Below, piece by piece: positions 10,985 through 21,980 of a stretch of DNA of 64,000 bases. The DNA lies in contig QANY01005826.1 of the NCBI GenBank assembly GCA_003255025.1, positions 186,001 through 250,000 of the forward strand. The letters run 5' to 3'. The stretch is from Datisca glomerata. Lineage: Eukaryota; Streptophyta; Magnoliopsida; Cucurbitales; Datiscaceae. Numbering within the stretch: position 1 is the stretch's first letter; each line of letters begins with the position of its first letter. The notes under the pieces were generated by a model that saw nothing but the letters and a program-made list of their open reading frames with translations, ran no database searches and was not told the origin of the DNA. A program made the translations under genes and the position numbers.

Positions 10985-11290
10985 TAGAGTAGGACTTATG
11001 AACTGACCCTCTCAAGGACTTTTAATGCCTTTAGTTCCTTCTGAGAGTATGAATTATGAATTGTCCCTCCCAAGAACTTTTTAATGCCCTTTAGTTCCTT
11101 TTGAGAGTAGAACTTATGAACTGTCTCTCCCAATGACTTTTTAATTCCCTTAGTTCTTTTTGGGAGTAGGACTTATTGACTGCTCCTCCCAAGGAATTTT
11201 TAACGCCCTTAGTTTCTTCTAGAAGTATGACTTATAAACTGCCCCTCCCAAAGACTTTTAATGCCCTTAGTTGCTTTTGGGAGTAGTGCT
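10985..11290. repeat. About 59-bp tandem repeat inside TAT-type element, five copies
   Basis: Units recur at about 10,985, 11,043, 11,103, 11,162 and 11,221, with a sixth start at 11,280. The consensus is roughly GAGAGTAGGACTTATGAACT, then CCCTCCCAAGGACTTTTAA, then TGCCCTTAGTTCCTTTT. It lies between integrase and the antisense ORF, the hypervariable region where TAT elements are known to carry tandem repeats that can seed satellites. Confidence 0.8.
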
Positions 11291-11661
11291 GAGGAGAGAA
11301 ATTTGAAGCCACTGTTTTTACGTGGGAGGCCTTTGCGAAAAAAACCACAAGGAAGATGTCTCATTATAATGGATCTTTTACATTTTTTACACAAAATATT
11401 TTTTCAGATGAATTACGTTCCATGGTTTCTGCAATTCCGTCTGTTCTCCTGTTTCCAAGTGGTAATAACTGCTTCCTCCTATTTTATGGATGATGTACGG
11501 TCATTCCCATTTTGGTCCGAGCTTCCCTTCTATTTGGAAGATTTTTCTGAGAACCAGTTCTCCTCTTTGAAATTTCCATTTCCTTACTTTCTTCTGGAAC
11601 TAAGATCTCATTTTCTGATTGAAACGGGCCATTCTAATCACGGCCGCTTCTCTTCTTCCCT
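11291..11661. other. Spacer between tandem repeat and integrase end
   Basis: No domain is recognisable. An open frame on the plus strand spans it but resembles no family I know. It is most likely retroelement sequence beyond the integrase C-terminus. Confidence 0.3.
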
Positions 11662-12540
11662 CTAGTTCATTGAGACGAGTTTTAAGAGCTCTCCATTTTT
11701 TTGTTCAATTAGTTCAGATCTGATGGTAGGGCTTCCAATTTCTACGGGAATGACGTCTTCTGCTCCGTATTCTAATGGAAATGGGGTTTCTCTCGTAGTT
11801 TCTTTTGGGGTAGTTATGTACGCTAATAAGACTGCAGATAGTTCTTCTACCAATTTTCCTTTTATAGATTCTAGTCGTTTATTAAGATTATCAAGTATGA
11901 CTCGGTTTGATCTTTCTGCTTGCCCGTTCCCTTGTGAGTAGTAAGGTGTGGAGAAACGATTCGTGATTTTCAGATCTTTACAAAATGTCCTTACCAAGTT
12001 CCCGGTGAATTGAAGTCCGTTGTCAGATACCAAGATCTGGGGGATCCCAGGCCTGCACACCAAGTTCTTCCATAAAAACCATTTTACTTCTTCTTCACGA
12101 ATTCTGGAAAAGGCTTCGATCTCGATCCACTTAATGAAATAGTTAGTTGTGACCAAAAAAAATTCTTTTTGGGTAGGTGCCATGGGGAGTGGTCCAGCAA
12201 TTTCCAAGGCCCATTTCATGAACGGCCAAGGACTAGCCATGATTTTGAGTTCCCCGGGGATCATTTTTTCTAGGGGTGTGAAATGCTGACACTTGTCACA
12301 CCATTTTTCATATTATTTGGCGTCTTGGTGCATTTGGGACTTGTAGTATCTTTCATTCATAGCTTTATGGCCTAGTGATCTACCCTCAGTGTGGTTTTTG
12401 CATATGCCCTCATGAATTTTTGCTAGCACATATTGGGCTTCTTTTTCTCGTAGGCACTTCAGGTACGGTCCTGCAAATATTTTCTTATATAATACTCCGT
12501 TAATCATTGTGTACCTGGTACTTTGTTGTTGAGTTTTTTT
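11662..12540 (-). pseudogene. Integrase of TAT-type element
   Basis: 12,313-12,507 encodes the H2C2 zinc-finger region, with MINGVLYKK, IHEGICKNHTEGRSLGHKAM and YYKSQMHQDAK. A stop falls just after this (about 12,313) before the expected zinc-binding CxxC. 11,662-12,264 is the rve core: WALEIAGPLPMAP, TTNYFIKWIE, VSDNGLQFT and PYYSQGNGQAERSNR. The second catalytic Asp (SDNG) and the Glu (GQAERSN) are present, but the first Asp position reads Glu (WALEIAGP, where the family has WxxDIxGP). It would join element cDNA to chromosomal DNA in the nucleus. The stop and the first-Asp change argue against activity. Confidence 0.8.
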
Positions 12541-12597
12541 GGCAAGTAGTTTATCTTCAGGAAGCGTTCTTTCTTAAAGCAAGCGGATTATATTGTC

Positions 12598-13110
12598 CTA
12601 CCAACCAGGTTCCCATTCAATTTCTACTTCAGTGACGTTAGTCAATGGGAGTGAGATGCTTGGTGCATTCAGAATTTCTATGGGGTCGTTCCTTCTATAA
12701 GGGATGTGTAACGAAGATCCTAGGTTTGTTAGGACATCAGCGTGCCCATTATCAGCTCTTTGAATTTGTTGAATTCCGTAATCTTTTTGCGTGCTAAGGA
12801 GATCATTCGCCCGTTGTAAGTATTTCATCATACGTTCATCTTTTGCTATGTATTCTCCCGTGACTTCTTTACGATTAACATGAAATCGTAGAAAATTTTT
12901 ACCTTAGTTACCTCATATTCCCGTAGCAGGGATACTCCCGCAATCATTGCTTCATACTCCTCTTCAATATTTGATGCATTAAATTCGAAGGAGATGGAGT
13001 GCTCCAATATCTCCCCAAATAGAGTTTGTGCCACCACCCCTACATATGCTCCTCTACTGTTTGAAGCACCATCTACAGAGAGCGTCCAGGCTCCATTTTC
13101 TCCCGTTTGG
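12598..13110 (-). pseudogene. Second RNase H-like domain of TAT-type element
   Basis: 12,846-13,037 reads ILEHSISFEFNASNIEEEYE followed by AMIAGVSLLREYEVTKVKIF, the pattern of the additional RNase H domain found downstream of the ordinary one in TAT elements (NNEAEYEALIAGL type). The frame then shifts to 12,598-12,831 with YLQRANDLLSTQ, IQQIQRADNGHADVLTNLGS, the C-terminal end of the same domain. It lies between the first RNase H and the integrase zinc finger. A frameshift separates the two pieces. Confidence 0.7.
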
Positions 13111-13121
13111 TGGGCTTCCTG

Positions 13122-13640
13122 TTAAACTTCCCCTCCCATGAAGTCTACTATGAAATCCGCTAATACATGTCCTTTTATTGAAGCTCGGGGCTCGTAACTG
13201 ATGTCGTATTGGTTCTGCTCAATTGACCATATTTCTATTCTCCCGCTTGCCTCTGTTGAGTGTAGAAGACTTTTAATAGGAGATTCGATCAATACTTTGA
13301 TGCTGTGGGCTTGAAAGTAGGGCCTCAACTTCCGTGCTGCAAATACAACTGCCAGTACTAGTTTCTCCATTCCTTTATATCTTTTTTCTGCTGCTACAAG
13401 ACTTTTACTTATAAAGTATACTTGTTTCTATTTTCTTTGTTCTTGTTTGATGAGTATTGCGCTGACTGCCCCCATTGAGATTACTACATACAACAGAAGT
13501 TGTTCGCCGGAAATAGGTTTGGAGAGTAAATGGGGGTAGTTCAGGTACTCTTTAATTTTGGTAAAGGCTTCTTCACAGTCCTCATTCCAACCACTCGTGG
13601 AGTTTTTTTGCAATCTCTCAAAAAAGGTTTGCACCTGTCC
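13122..13640 (-). pseudogene. First RNase H domain of TAT-type element
   Basis: 13,428-13,634 encodes the connection region (FFERLQKNSTSGWNEDCEEA, GEQLLLYVVISMGAVSA). 13,122-13,370 encodes EKLVLAVVFAARKLRPYFQA, LLHSTEASGRIEIWSIEQN and KGHVLADFIVDF, the typical RT-linked RNase H of gypsy elements. A frameshift or stop lies at about 13,370-13,430. Confidence 0.7.
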
Positions 13641-14400
13641 GTTGACCTAGAGATGAACTTGTTTATGGCGGTCAATCTTCCCGTCAACCCTTGGATTTCT
13701 TTGAGGTTCTGCGGGGACCTCATTTCCATAATCGCCTTTACTTGGTCCGGGTTTACTTTGATTCCTCGTTGCATAATTAGATGTCCAAGGAACTTTCTTG
13801 CTAACACTCCAAAAGTGCATTTCTCCGAGTTTAGCTTCATGGAATTTCGCCTTAGAACATAGAAGGCCTCTTCAACGTCCTGAATATGGTGTTCTCGTTT
13901 CTTACTTTTCACCAGCATGTCATCAACATAGAAATTCATATTCCTTCCAATTTGCTCGTGGGAAACTTTATTCACCAGCCTTTGATAAGTTGCATCTTTA
14001 TAGCAAAGAGTATGACTTTGTAGCAATAGACACCGTACTCAGTAATGAAAGAAGTCTTTTTCTGATCGGGTTGAAACATTTTCACCTGATTGTAGCTTGA
14101 GTAAGTGTCCATGAAGCTGAGTAGTTCATGCCCAGAAGTGGCGTCCACCATCTGATCTATCCTCGGCAACGGGTATTCATCTTTGGGGCATGTTTTGTTT
14201 AGGTAAGTGACGTCAACAAAAATTCTCCAATTTTCGTTCTTCTTTTGTACCATTCCTACGTTAGCGAGCCATTCAGGGTTGTTCATTTCTCTGATGAAAT
14301 CTGCTACTAAAAGCTTCACAACCTCCTCTCTGATCGCTTGGTTCCGTTAAGGGGTCAAACTTCTCTTTTTTTTGTTTCACAGGTTTCATAGTTGGATCAA
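13541..14400 (-). pseudogene. Reverse transcriptase of TAT-type element
   Basis: The N-terminal half (13,972-14,319) reads NPEWLANVGMVQKKNENWRI, FVDVTYLNKTCPKDEYPLPR, IDQMVDATSGHELLSFMDTY, the palm and fingers of a TAT-type RT. A frame change at about 13,980-14,030 leads into 13,541-14,026 with the catalytic box FYVDDMLVKS (YVDD at 13,919-13,930, intact), then EKCTFGVLARKFLGHLI and EIQGLTGRLTAINKFISRST. The frameshift disrupts the polyprotein. Motif order and spacing are otherwise normal. Confidence 0.85.
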
Positions 14401-14873
14401 TTTTCAACCTGTGGCAGATGATTTCTTCTGGGGTGCCAAGCATTTCCCGCGCTGCTGCTGTAAATATATCTTTGTTTTCCCTTAGGAATTATATCAACTT
14501 CTTTTTCTCATTTTCTTCCAGACGGGTACCAACGTTTGTTATTTTCTCGGTCCTCTATTCTATGCATATGGGCTCTGGTTCCTCTCCCGCCTCATACCTT
14601 GGATCGTCTTATCCTTCTCCCTGTAACTGCTATAGATCTATGGGTCCCTCAGCCTTTTCCATAACTTTTTTCTTTGCAAATTCTGAAGTGGTTATTGAAC
14701 AGATACGAGCCATAGGCTGGTCACCTTTTTTTATTTTTCACTCCTTCTGAGAACGGGTACTTCAATACTTGGTAGAATGTCAAGGGTACAGCCTTCATTT
14801 TATGGAGTCAGGTCCTTCATAGATCGCATTGTACATAGAAGTTGTTCCCAATACCATGAATTCACTCATATAG
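14401..14873 (-). pseudogene. Protease/linker region of TAT-type element
   Basis: This stretch lies between the gag C-terminus and RT, where the aspartic protease belongs. I could not point to a convincing catalytic D(S/T)G in an open frame, so the assignment rests on position only. Confidence 0.35.
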
Positions 14874-15943
14874 TTAAACGGGTTTACACTTACTGGGAGT
14901 GTTAGAGTTCCTTCTAGGTAGCTGCCCAATATAGTCTTTGAGCTGGTAACAGTCTCGTGTGTAATCCTCGTTGCTCTTATGATAGGAGCAATATTTTTCT
15001 TTGTCTTTGTAGCTAGGTTCCTTAGTGAACGGGACTGGTATTTTCAGCCATGGTCTTTCCTTAATTATCTCCACTATTTGGTTGACTGGAATGGTCAAAG
15101 GTGTGTAGACCTTGTCCCTCGGGTGGGTTCTGTCAAAATCTCACCTCTGGTGGGCATTCATATTTTGTTGGACTTTCTTCCCATCCGTTCTTTCTGTTAT
15201 GTCATGCTTCATTCCTTCAGATATTAAGATTTTTTCCTACTTCCGGGATTCTTTTTCCTTCCATTCAACCGTTCTTTGCATACTCCTCTTCTCTTCCTCC
15301 AATGTAATATAGGCTCGCGCCCGTTGAAAAACCTCTACCATGGAAATCGGATTCACTTTGAATAGGTCCCCAAAGAAGGGTGAATTTGGGTCCATACCTC
15401 ATCGGAATGCCAATCTGGCGAACCGGTCGTCGTAGTTCTCGACCTTGGCCATTTATCTTTGAAGTAGTGAATGTACTCTCGCAGGGACTCCCTTACCTTA
15501 GTGGAGATTGTCATTAAATTTTTTGAGTCTTCCTTGACGGTATGATAAGTTGAGTACTGTTCTATGAAAACGGAGGATATAATAGCAAAGTTTGTGTTTG
15601 AGTGCATTGGTAAGGAGTGGTATCACTTCAAAGCCGTCTCATCAAAACTGGTGGGGAGCATTCCACACATCATCTTATCATTGTGTTGGTACAGTGCCAT
15701 GTCTTGTCTGAATTGTTGAAGATGGACTATGGGATCAGACTTCCCTTCATAGCATTTGAACCTGAACGCAATGAACTTTTTGGGTACGAGTGCCGCTAGA
15801 ACTTCTATGCTTAATGGTGTCCTGATAAGAGACTCAAAGTCATTTTTTCCGTACTCCTGAGATTCCTTATCTCCATCATCTTTTGGTCGAACAACTCTTT
15901 GATTGCTTCTTTTGACATGATTCAGGATTACCGAGCCTCTCAC
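14874..15943 (-). pseudogene. Gag of TAT-type element
   Basis: 15,623-15,943 holds SLIRTPLSIEVLAALVPKKF then FKCYEGKSDPIVHLQQFRQD and MALYQHNDKMMCGMLPTS, the conserved Retrotrans_gag region. 15,353-15,607 in another frame continues it (YSTYHTVKEDSKNLMTISTK, ESLREYIHYFKDKW). 14,874-15,098 has WLKIPVPFTKEPSYKDKEKY and CSYHKSNEDYTRDCYQLKDY, the cysteine/histidine segment seen at the end of TAT gag. Frameshifts separate the pieces. It would form the particle that packages the element RNA. Confidence 0.75.
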
Positions 15944-16350
15944 GTGGTTTCCTTCACAAGGTTTTACGATTGGACTTTTTCTTCTCGTCGTATGTTTCTA
16001 TCATTCTCGCGATCCTCTTGCCTTTCGTATCATTGGTTGCCCTCGGAGTGGGTTTCCTGTTCATCATCATTCACCTGTTCGCTAACCTCTTATTGTGTTT
16101 TCGCGAGTTCTTGTTGCAGCGTGTTGATTTGCTCTTATACATTTTGCCATGCATTGTGCATTACTTCAGTATTCCTTCTTTACATTCCGTTCAATACGTT
16201 CAAGATCGTTTGCATCATTGTGGGTAGAGTCGATTGATCTACCTGTTCCTCTCCGTTTCTGGGCCTATTACCTCCACTTAGAGCTGTGTTGGATCTGATT
16301 CTAGGCATGTTTGTGATTTTGTAGGATATGTCTCTGCAGCTTTTTTTCTC
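15944..16350. other. Leader and gag N-terminal region of TAT-type element
   Basis: About 400 bp between recognisable gag and the PBS. No conserved motif was identified. It should contain the gag start and the untranslated leader of the minus-strand element. Confidence 0.4.
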
Positions 16351-16353
16351 AGA

Positions 16354-16371
16354 ATCTCAACAAGAGCACCA
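16354..16371 (-). promoter_or_regulatory. Primer binding site of TAT-type element
   Basis: On the minus strand the LTR ends CTTTACA, then TTT, then TGGTGCTCTTGTTGAGAT. The TGG start three bases after the LTR is the standard PBS layout, complementary to a tRNA 3' CCA end. I did not identify the tRNA. Confidence 0.65.
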
Positions 16372-16374
16372 AAA

Positions 16375-17033
16375 TGTAAAGGATTTTTGCCATCCCATTT
16401 AAGATTGGAGGAAAAATCTCTTGATAAAGATGAATATACGTAAGCATGAATGAAATAGAGGGAGATTGTGATAATTTGAAGTCATAAGGAGTAAATGCTC
16501 TATGTTCTATATGTCTGGATTGCTTGAATGTGATCTTTTACTGAGTACATTGGCCTTATAAAACTTCCCTTATTACATGGATTTGATTAAATAATAAATA
16601 TCAAATGAGGCACTCATTAGGCCTAGAGATCACACCCATTCGTGGGGGTCATCTCTATTTGGTATGAGTTCTTTTCTCTTCCTTATTTTACATCTGTCGC
16701 ACTCAGTCGACCATCAATCACTACCACTTGACGATGGCCTATGGTTCCGAGCCTATCAGTCAGAACCACTTGGTGGCCTACCAACTTATCCTGTCCGGGT
16801 CACTCAGTTTGCCTAATCGATCACGGCCATTTGATTGTTGGTCTGAACCTCTTTTCTCGTTCTGATGTTTTGTCCCATCCTTGAGGTGATGATACCCCGT
16901 TCTTGAGATGTTGGTCCTATCTTTTAAGTGATGATCTCCCATTTGTGAATATCTCATGACTTTGGCCGCGCCACCTGTGAGTCCTGGGTATGTCCCTTTT
17001 CCCACGTGACAGCGAATAGTTTTTACCTGCTCA
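16375..17033 (-). repeat. 5' LTR of TAT-type element
   Basis: On the minus strand it starts TGAGCAGGTAAAAACTATTC and ends CCTTTACA. It pairs with 7,260-7,939. A TTATAAGG motif near 16,555-16,563 (minus strand) is conserved in both LTRs and is a candidate TATA element. Confidence 0.85.
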
Positions 17034-17333
17034 AAAATATTATTAAAAGACAATTATACTACAGTCAAAATCAAATTCTACTACAACTTTTTACCCATTT
17101 ATTAAAATACAATTATATTTATTTTTTTACCCCTTCTCTCCCAACCAAGCCTAATCCAATAATAGAGTCTTGGGTTATACCGGGAGAAGGAAAGTTAACC
17201 CTTGGAGCTTCTTTTACGCCTTTAATGGATTGTACCGTGAGCAGGAAAGGTAATGGAAAGTTAATGTAATTAATATGTATTCTAGATTTTTTTGCTTGAT
17301 GGTGTAGAGTGTAAACATTCTAGAAAAGAGAAC
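17034..17333. other. Spacer between the TAT and copia elements
   Basis: 300 bp of AT-rich sequence with no gene. It begins with the imperfect target-site copy AAAAT. Confidence 0.4.
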
Positions 17334-17547
17334 TAATGAAATGTAATTTTCCTTTATTACATTAAGTTGTAGTATGTATAGTATATAGCTGAGTCTAGGC
17401 ATAATTATAGGAAAGATTTACAATGTAATAAATTGGCGATTACAAAATGAAAACGGATCCAAAACTATAGCGAAATTCAAATTCAAAATAGTGTTGATGA
17501 GCTGATTTTGTGGAACGTTGAGCTGATTTTGTGGAATTGATTTAACA
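17334..17547 (-). repeat. 3' LTR of copia element
   Basis: It aligns with 21,981-22,188 (ATGTAATTTTCCTTT, CGAGTCTAGGCATAATTATA, GTAATAAATTGG). On the minus strand it begins TGTTAAATC after the PPT. It contains a small internal duplication, GAGCTGATTTTGTGGAA, present twice near 17,500-17,537. Confidence 0.8.
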
Positions 17548-17559
17548 CCCTCCCTCAAA

Positions 17560-19040
17560 CTTGGCGGTCCTACGTAGAAAAGTTTGTCGGCAAGAGAGAC
17601 ATGACGATGTTTTTGCAGAGGCTTGGTAAGGAGATCGGTCGACTGATCAATAGAAGGAATGAAGCAAACCTGATGGCTACCAAGAGCAACTTTCTCACGC
17701 ACGAAATGATAGTTCTATATGCTTAGAGCGAGCATGAGAGATTAGATTTGAGGCCATGTATGTAGCGCTAAGGTTGTCATAATGCAACAAATTGAAAATT
17801 GAATATGTGCACCAAGTTCATAAAGAAGGAAAGCTAACCATGTAGTTTCAGCCCTTGCATGAGAGAGTGATCAATACTCAGCTTTAGCACTAGAGAAAGC
17901 GATGATGGGCTACTTTTTGGAGCTCTAAGAAACTGAATTTTTGCCAAGATAGACAAGATAGCCAGAAGTTGAACGCCTCGTGTCCGGGCAACCGACCCAA
18001 TCAGCATCAGCATAAGCAGGAATACGAGGAGGATGGCGTTGGGGACCAAAAGCAAGGCCATGGTCAAGTGTTCCTTTGATGTATCGTAAGATGTGTTTGG
18101 CAGCAACAAGGTGTGGTTGGCTCATGAATTGGGAGATGGAATTGACAGGGAAAGCAATGTCAGGATAAATGATGGTCAGATACTGCAGAGAACCAATAAT
18201 TTCCCAGCAGTTTGTTGGGTTTAAAAGAATGTCACCTTCAGATGCAAAGAGGCTAATTTTTATGGACATGGGAGTGCCAACAGGATTGTAGAGGATCATG
18301 TCACACTTCTCTAGCAAATCATGGGCATGCCGAAGCTTGCTTAGGTGCATGCCATCATTGAATGAGGTGACCTGTAGACTGAGAAAATAATGAAGAGTAC
18401 CAAGATCCTTGATATCAAAACCATGACTCAACACGTCAATAATACCTTAGACATCTTATCATTACTACCAGTGACCACAATGTCATCAACATAGAGTAAA
18501 AAGTAAATTGTATGTTGTCCATGATGAAATATAAATAAGGAAGAATCTTCTAGACTTTGCACAAATCCAACAGATAAGGGGAAAGAGGTCGTACGATGGA
18601 ACCAAGCTCGTGGAGCTTATTTGAGACCGTATATCGCCTTATTGAGCTTGCAGACATGAGAGGGTCGAGTTTGATCAATAAACTCAGGTGGTTGCATCAT
18701 ATACACATCTTCTTTTAGATAGCCATGTAAAAAGGCATTCTTGACATCCAATTATTGAAGTGACAAACTCTAGATACATCAAGGCATAACATAGTATGAA
18801 TAGTAGCAGGTTTAATGACAAGACTAAATATTTCGTCGTAGGTAATACCTTGTTGTTTGTGAAACCCCTTTGTGACCAGTTGTGCTTTGTGCCGTTCAAC
18901 CATGCCATCGAGATTGTGTTTGACTAGAAAAACCCATTTATAGCCTACAGTATTCTGCGAAGAAGAAAGAGGGACCAACGTCCAAGTCTGATTTTTCAGT
19001 AGAGCATTGATTTCTTCAGCAATGGTTGTACGCCACACGT
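17560..19040 (-). pseudogene. RT and RNase H of copia element
   Basis: 18,715-19,038 starts with MWRTTIAEEINALLKNQTWT and GYKWVFLVKHNLDGMVERHK, the RVT_2 N-terminus. The catalytic LLYVDDIVVTG lies at 18,480-18,500 (YVDD at 18,482-18,493). 17,925-18,434 reads FDIKDLGTLHYFLSLQV, VNSISQFMSQPHLVAAKHIL and then YADADWVGCPDTRRSTSGYL, the RNase H domain with its Asp. After a frameshift, 17,560-17,702 keeps the C-terminal HQVCFIPSIDQSTDLLTKPL. Frameshifts occur near 18,700, 18,435 and 17,925, so no full polymerase is encoded. Confidence 0.8.
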
Positions 19041-19612
19041 CTTGCTCGGCTGCTTGAGTGTAGCAAGTTGGTTCACGTTGTCAATTGTGTGTAATAGAGC
19101 TTGAGGAAGAGGGTATCAGATTGTGCCATCGCTGTGAACCTTTAGTTGAAGTGTAACATCACGAGCTCGTGTAACCATGGAGTGTCATTGTAAAGGAGGA
19201 TGCTCAGTCACTACTAGAGTCGAAGTAGAGGGAGGCTGTGATTTTTGATTTGATACGGATGACTATAAAGTGGCAGAAGGTTGAGGAAGAGGAGTCATGG
19301 GCTGCTGTGTTGCATCATTGATCTTCGAGGTGATGGGGTCTAACTATGTAGGAATTGAGATAGTGGATCGCTGGCGGTAGGTGATGAGTGGCAAAGAACT
19401 TAATGCACGTGGAAATGGAGGTGGAATGACTTGTGTGGGATAAGTGTGTTCATCCGATGAACGTTGATCTGAATTAGTAGGTTGTTGACCTGGGCTAGGA
19501 TATGATGAGTCCATCTGTGCTACACTGAAATTGGGCTAAAAATGTGAACGAATTCATCTAGGCATGCTGCTGGAACAATGTATACCTGTGAATTTTTTAA
19601 TGAAAAAATCAT
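19041..19612. other. Variable linker between copia integrase and RT
   Basis: This is the low-conservation stretch between the integrase C-terminal region and RT. No domain is visible and the frame is broken by several stops. Confidence 0.4.
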
Positions 19613-20800
19613 TTAGTTAAATAAAACATTCCTAGACACATAAACACAACCTGTGGTGGGATCTAGATAGCGGTAACCTTTGTGATTAGGACTGTAGCCT
19701 AAGAAGACACATTCTATACTAGGACTAGACAATTTATTAGAAATATATGACCCAAGATGTGGAAAACACGAACAACCAAACACAAAGGGAGGAATAAGAT
19801 GGTGAGGTACCAAAGAGATGACAATGGGGAGTGTCCCAATCAAGAGTGGATATAGGAAGAAGATTGATGAGATGTGAGAAGGAGACTGCGAGTCACGATG
19901 GCAATATGACGATGTTTTCGTTTGGCGAGGCCATTTTGTTGAGGTGTATACGAGCACGAGAATCTTTGTTGAATACCCAAACCTCACAATATTGAGAAAA
20001 TGCATTATTGATGTATTCAGTCCCATTGTCGCTCTAAAGATATTTAACAGTAGTGTTAAAAATATTTTTAATCATAGCAACCAATGTTTGAAAATGAATG
20101 AGAACTTCATGTTTACGTCGCATGGGATAAATCCAAGAATAACGAGAAAATTCATCTGTGAAGTGCACATAATACTTGAATCCTTCAACAGAATTAGTGG
20201 GCGATTGCCAAACATGACTATAAATAATATAAAAAGGAATACTCACAGTTGGTTTATTTGAATTAAAAGGTAATTGATGAGATTTACTAAGTGCACACTC
20301 ATGACAAAAAGAATTAAAAGATAATATTGACACAATGGCAGAACTTAAACGAGAGACGACATCGGAGGATGGATGACCCAAACGATTGTGCCAGACAGAA
20401 GAATGAATGGTTATGAGAGCTTGAGGAGGACTGGAGATGGCTGACAAATTGATAGGATAAAGACCGTCCTTACATGGGCCGAGAAACAATAGACAACCAG
20501 TTTGTAAACAATAAATCTGATAAAAAAATTGGAGCAAATAAGAAGAAGAAGACATTATCTTTAGTTAAATGAGCTATAGAAAGGAGATTTTTGCGGATGG
20601 AAGGAATATGAAAGACATTATTTAAGAAAAAACTATTGGAGCCTAGTGATGGGGGAATGTTACCGGTATGAGAAACGGGCATTGAATCCCCATTTCCCAT
20701 AAATACATTGTGATGGCCGTCATAAATCTATGGATTTTGAACGAGCATGGCAGTCATGTGATGGGTCACTCCAGTATCCGGGTGCCAATTTGGGTCAGTA
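19613..20800 (-). pseudogene. Protease and integrase of copia element
   Basis: Protease: WHPDTGVTHHMTA near 20,760-20,790 keeps the DTG triad. GAG-pre-integrase: HSSVWHNRLGHPSSDVVSRL (about 20,340-20,410). Integrase core: YYVHFTDEFSRYSWIYP, then an amber stop at 20,034-20,036 directly before SDNGTEY, where related elements have Gln. The C-terminal catalytic box reads TPQQNGLAKRKHRH (about 19,905-19,950), so the expected Glu is Lys. The SH3-like region SSPSIECVFLGYSPNHKGYR follows in another frame. The stop plus the catalytic Glu-to-Lys change mean that it cannot integrate. Confidence 0.8.
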
Positions 20801-20830
20801 GCAAAATGAGCTCCGGCAAATGGTGCAGCA

Positions 20831-21818
20831 CTAGATGGGCCAGAGAATCTTAGGGCGCTGGTTCAACCCATATTGATTTGAGTGACAATTTGAACACCAT
20901 TGAGGAGCTGGGCACAAAATGCTATTAGACCCATTGCGTGAGGCCCTTGCAAGAGAGGAAAAAGGGACGGGCATATTGTAAGTCATATAAGGAGAGGCTC
21001 CTCCTAGGTGATGCACGAACAATGGCTGGGGAAAAGCAACGACGGGCTGCTGCTGCTTGGAATTGCGCCGATTAAAATTCTGACCAGAGAAGTGAGTGCG
21101 ACCAGATTTGAATGATCTCCCAGAGGAGGGCCAATTGTCACGGATAGAAGAGGAACTTTGATTAAATAGAGCAGTAGCAGGTGCAGGATCAATGGGATGA
21201 TTTTGTGCTTCAAACGCCAAGATAAGTGCCCGAAGTTTCGAAAAATCTGGGAGCTTTTAGGTTGTGAGGGCAATGCGCAATATGAGATATTCCGGGCCAA
21301 GATCATGAAGTGTAGAAACTACAAGATCTGAGTCAGTAACAAGTTGATTAATTGCAGCTAAAGAATCAGCAATAGACTTAGCTTCTTGAAGATATTCATC
21401 AACATATTAGATCGTTTTTGAAGATCAAAGAGCTAAAGTTTCAAGCTAGTTGTTGTAACGACTGATTTTTTAGAGAAATGATTTGTGAGACAATCCAAAA
21501 TTTCCTTATATGCATCCAAGCTAATGGTGAGTCGGGCAGTGTTCTCGGTCAGTGAAAATGTGAGTATGCTAACGATTTGTTGATATGTAGTAAACCACTT
21601 CTCATAAGCTGGTTAATGATTGTGGTAGCTGCAACATCGTCAGTTGGTGTAGACCGAATGGTAGTACTAGGTGCTGGTATGGACCCGTCAACATAGCCCA
21701 TGAGTTTCGCACCATTGAGAAAGGGTTTGATCTGGGGAAGCCATACCAGGTAATTATTTTCATTTAGCTTGATAAATTGAGAGGTATTTTGGGTGATGGT
21801 GGAAGAAGAGTCGACCAT
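20831..21818 (-). pseudogene. Gag of copia element
   Basis: The start at 21,818 reads MVDSSSTITQNTSQFIKLNE then NNYLVWLPQIKPFLNGAKLM, the conserved copia gag N-terminus. The frame breaks near 21,550, and pieces at 20,831-21,306 carry the Ser/Asn/Gly-rich C-terminus with SGRSFKSGRTHFSGQNFNRR. A CCHC knuckle is not obvious. Confidence 0.7.
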
Positions 21819-21965
21819 GAGGGGAAGAGATGAGATGAACGTACGGTTAGAGAGGCAGGGGAGGTAAATAAGAAAAAGAGAGTGATGACCGAGGAGACAG
21901 AGGAAGAAAGAGATAATTGTAGATTGAAATTGGAGAAGAAGAGAAATACAGGGAAGATCCTAAAA

Positions 21966-21980
21966 CCTAGGCTGATACCA
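21966..21980 (-). promoter_or_regulatory. Primer binding site of copia element
   Basis: The minus strand reads TGGTATCAGCCTAGG immediately next to the 5' LTR terminal TTTCAACA. TGGTATCA matches the initiator-methionine tRNA 3' end used by most plant copia elements. Confidence 0.85.

Larger units (their letters stand above)
7260..17033 (-). mobile_element. Near full-length Ty3/gypsy TAT-type LTR retrotransposon with antisense ORF (defective)
   Basis: A minus-strand element of about 9.8 kb. Reading from its own 5' end it has: 5' LTR (16,375-17,033), PBS (starting 16,371), gag (about 14,874-15,943), protease region, RT (13,541-14,400), RNase H (13,122-13,640), a second RNase H-like domain (12,598-13,040), an integrase zinc finger and core (11,662-12,510), a tandem repeat (10,985-11,290), an extra ORF in the opposite orientation (8,594-10,666), PPT (7,940-7,949) and 3' LTR (7,260-7,939). 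A second RNase H and an antisense ORF after integrase are features of the TAT lineage (Ogre, Retand and Grande relatives). Five-base flanks are AAAAA on the left and AAAAT on the right, an imperfect target duplication. Every coding module carries stops or frameshifts, so it cannot move autonomously. Confidence 0.85.

Noticed and set aside
11261..11665. 134-codon open frame on the plus strand within the TAT element
   Set aside because: No domain and no match to the antisense ORF family. It overlaps the tandem-repeat end and integrase spacer, so it is most likely chance.
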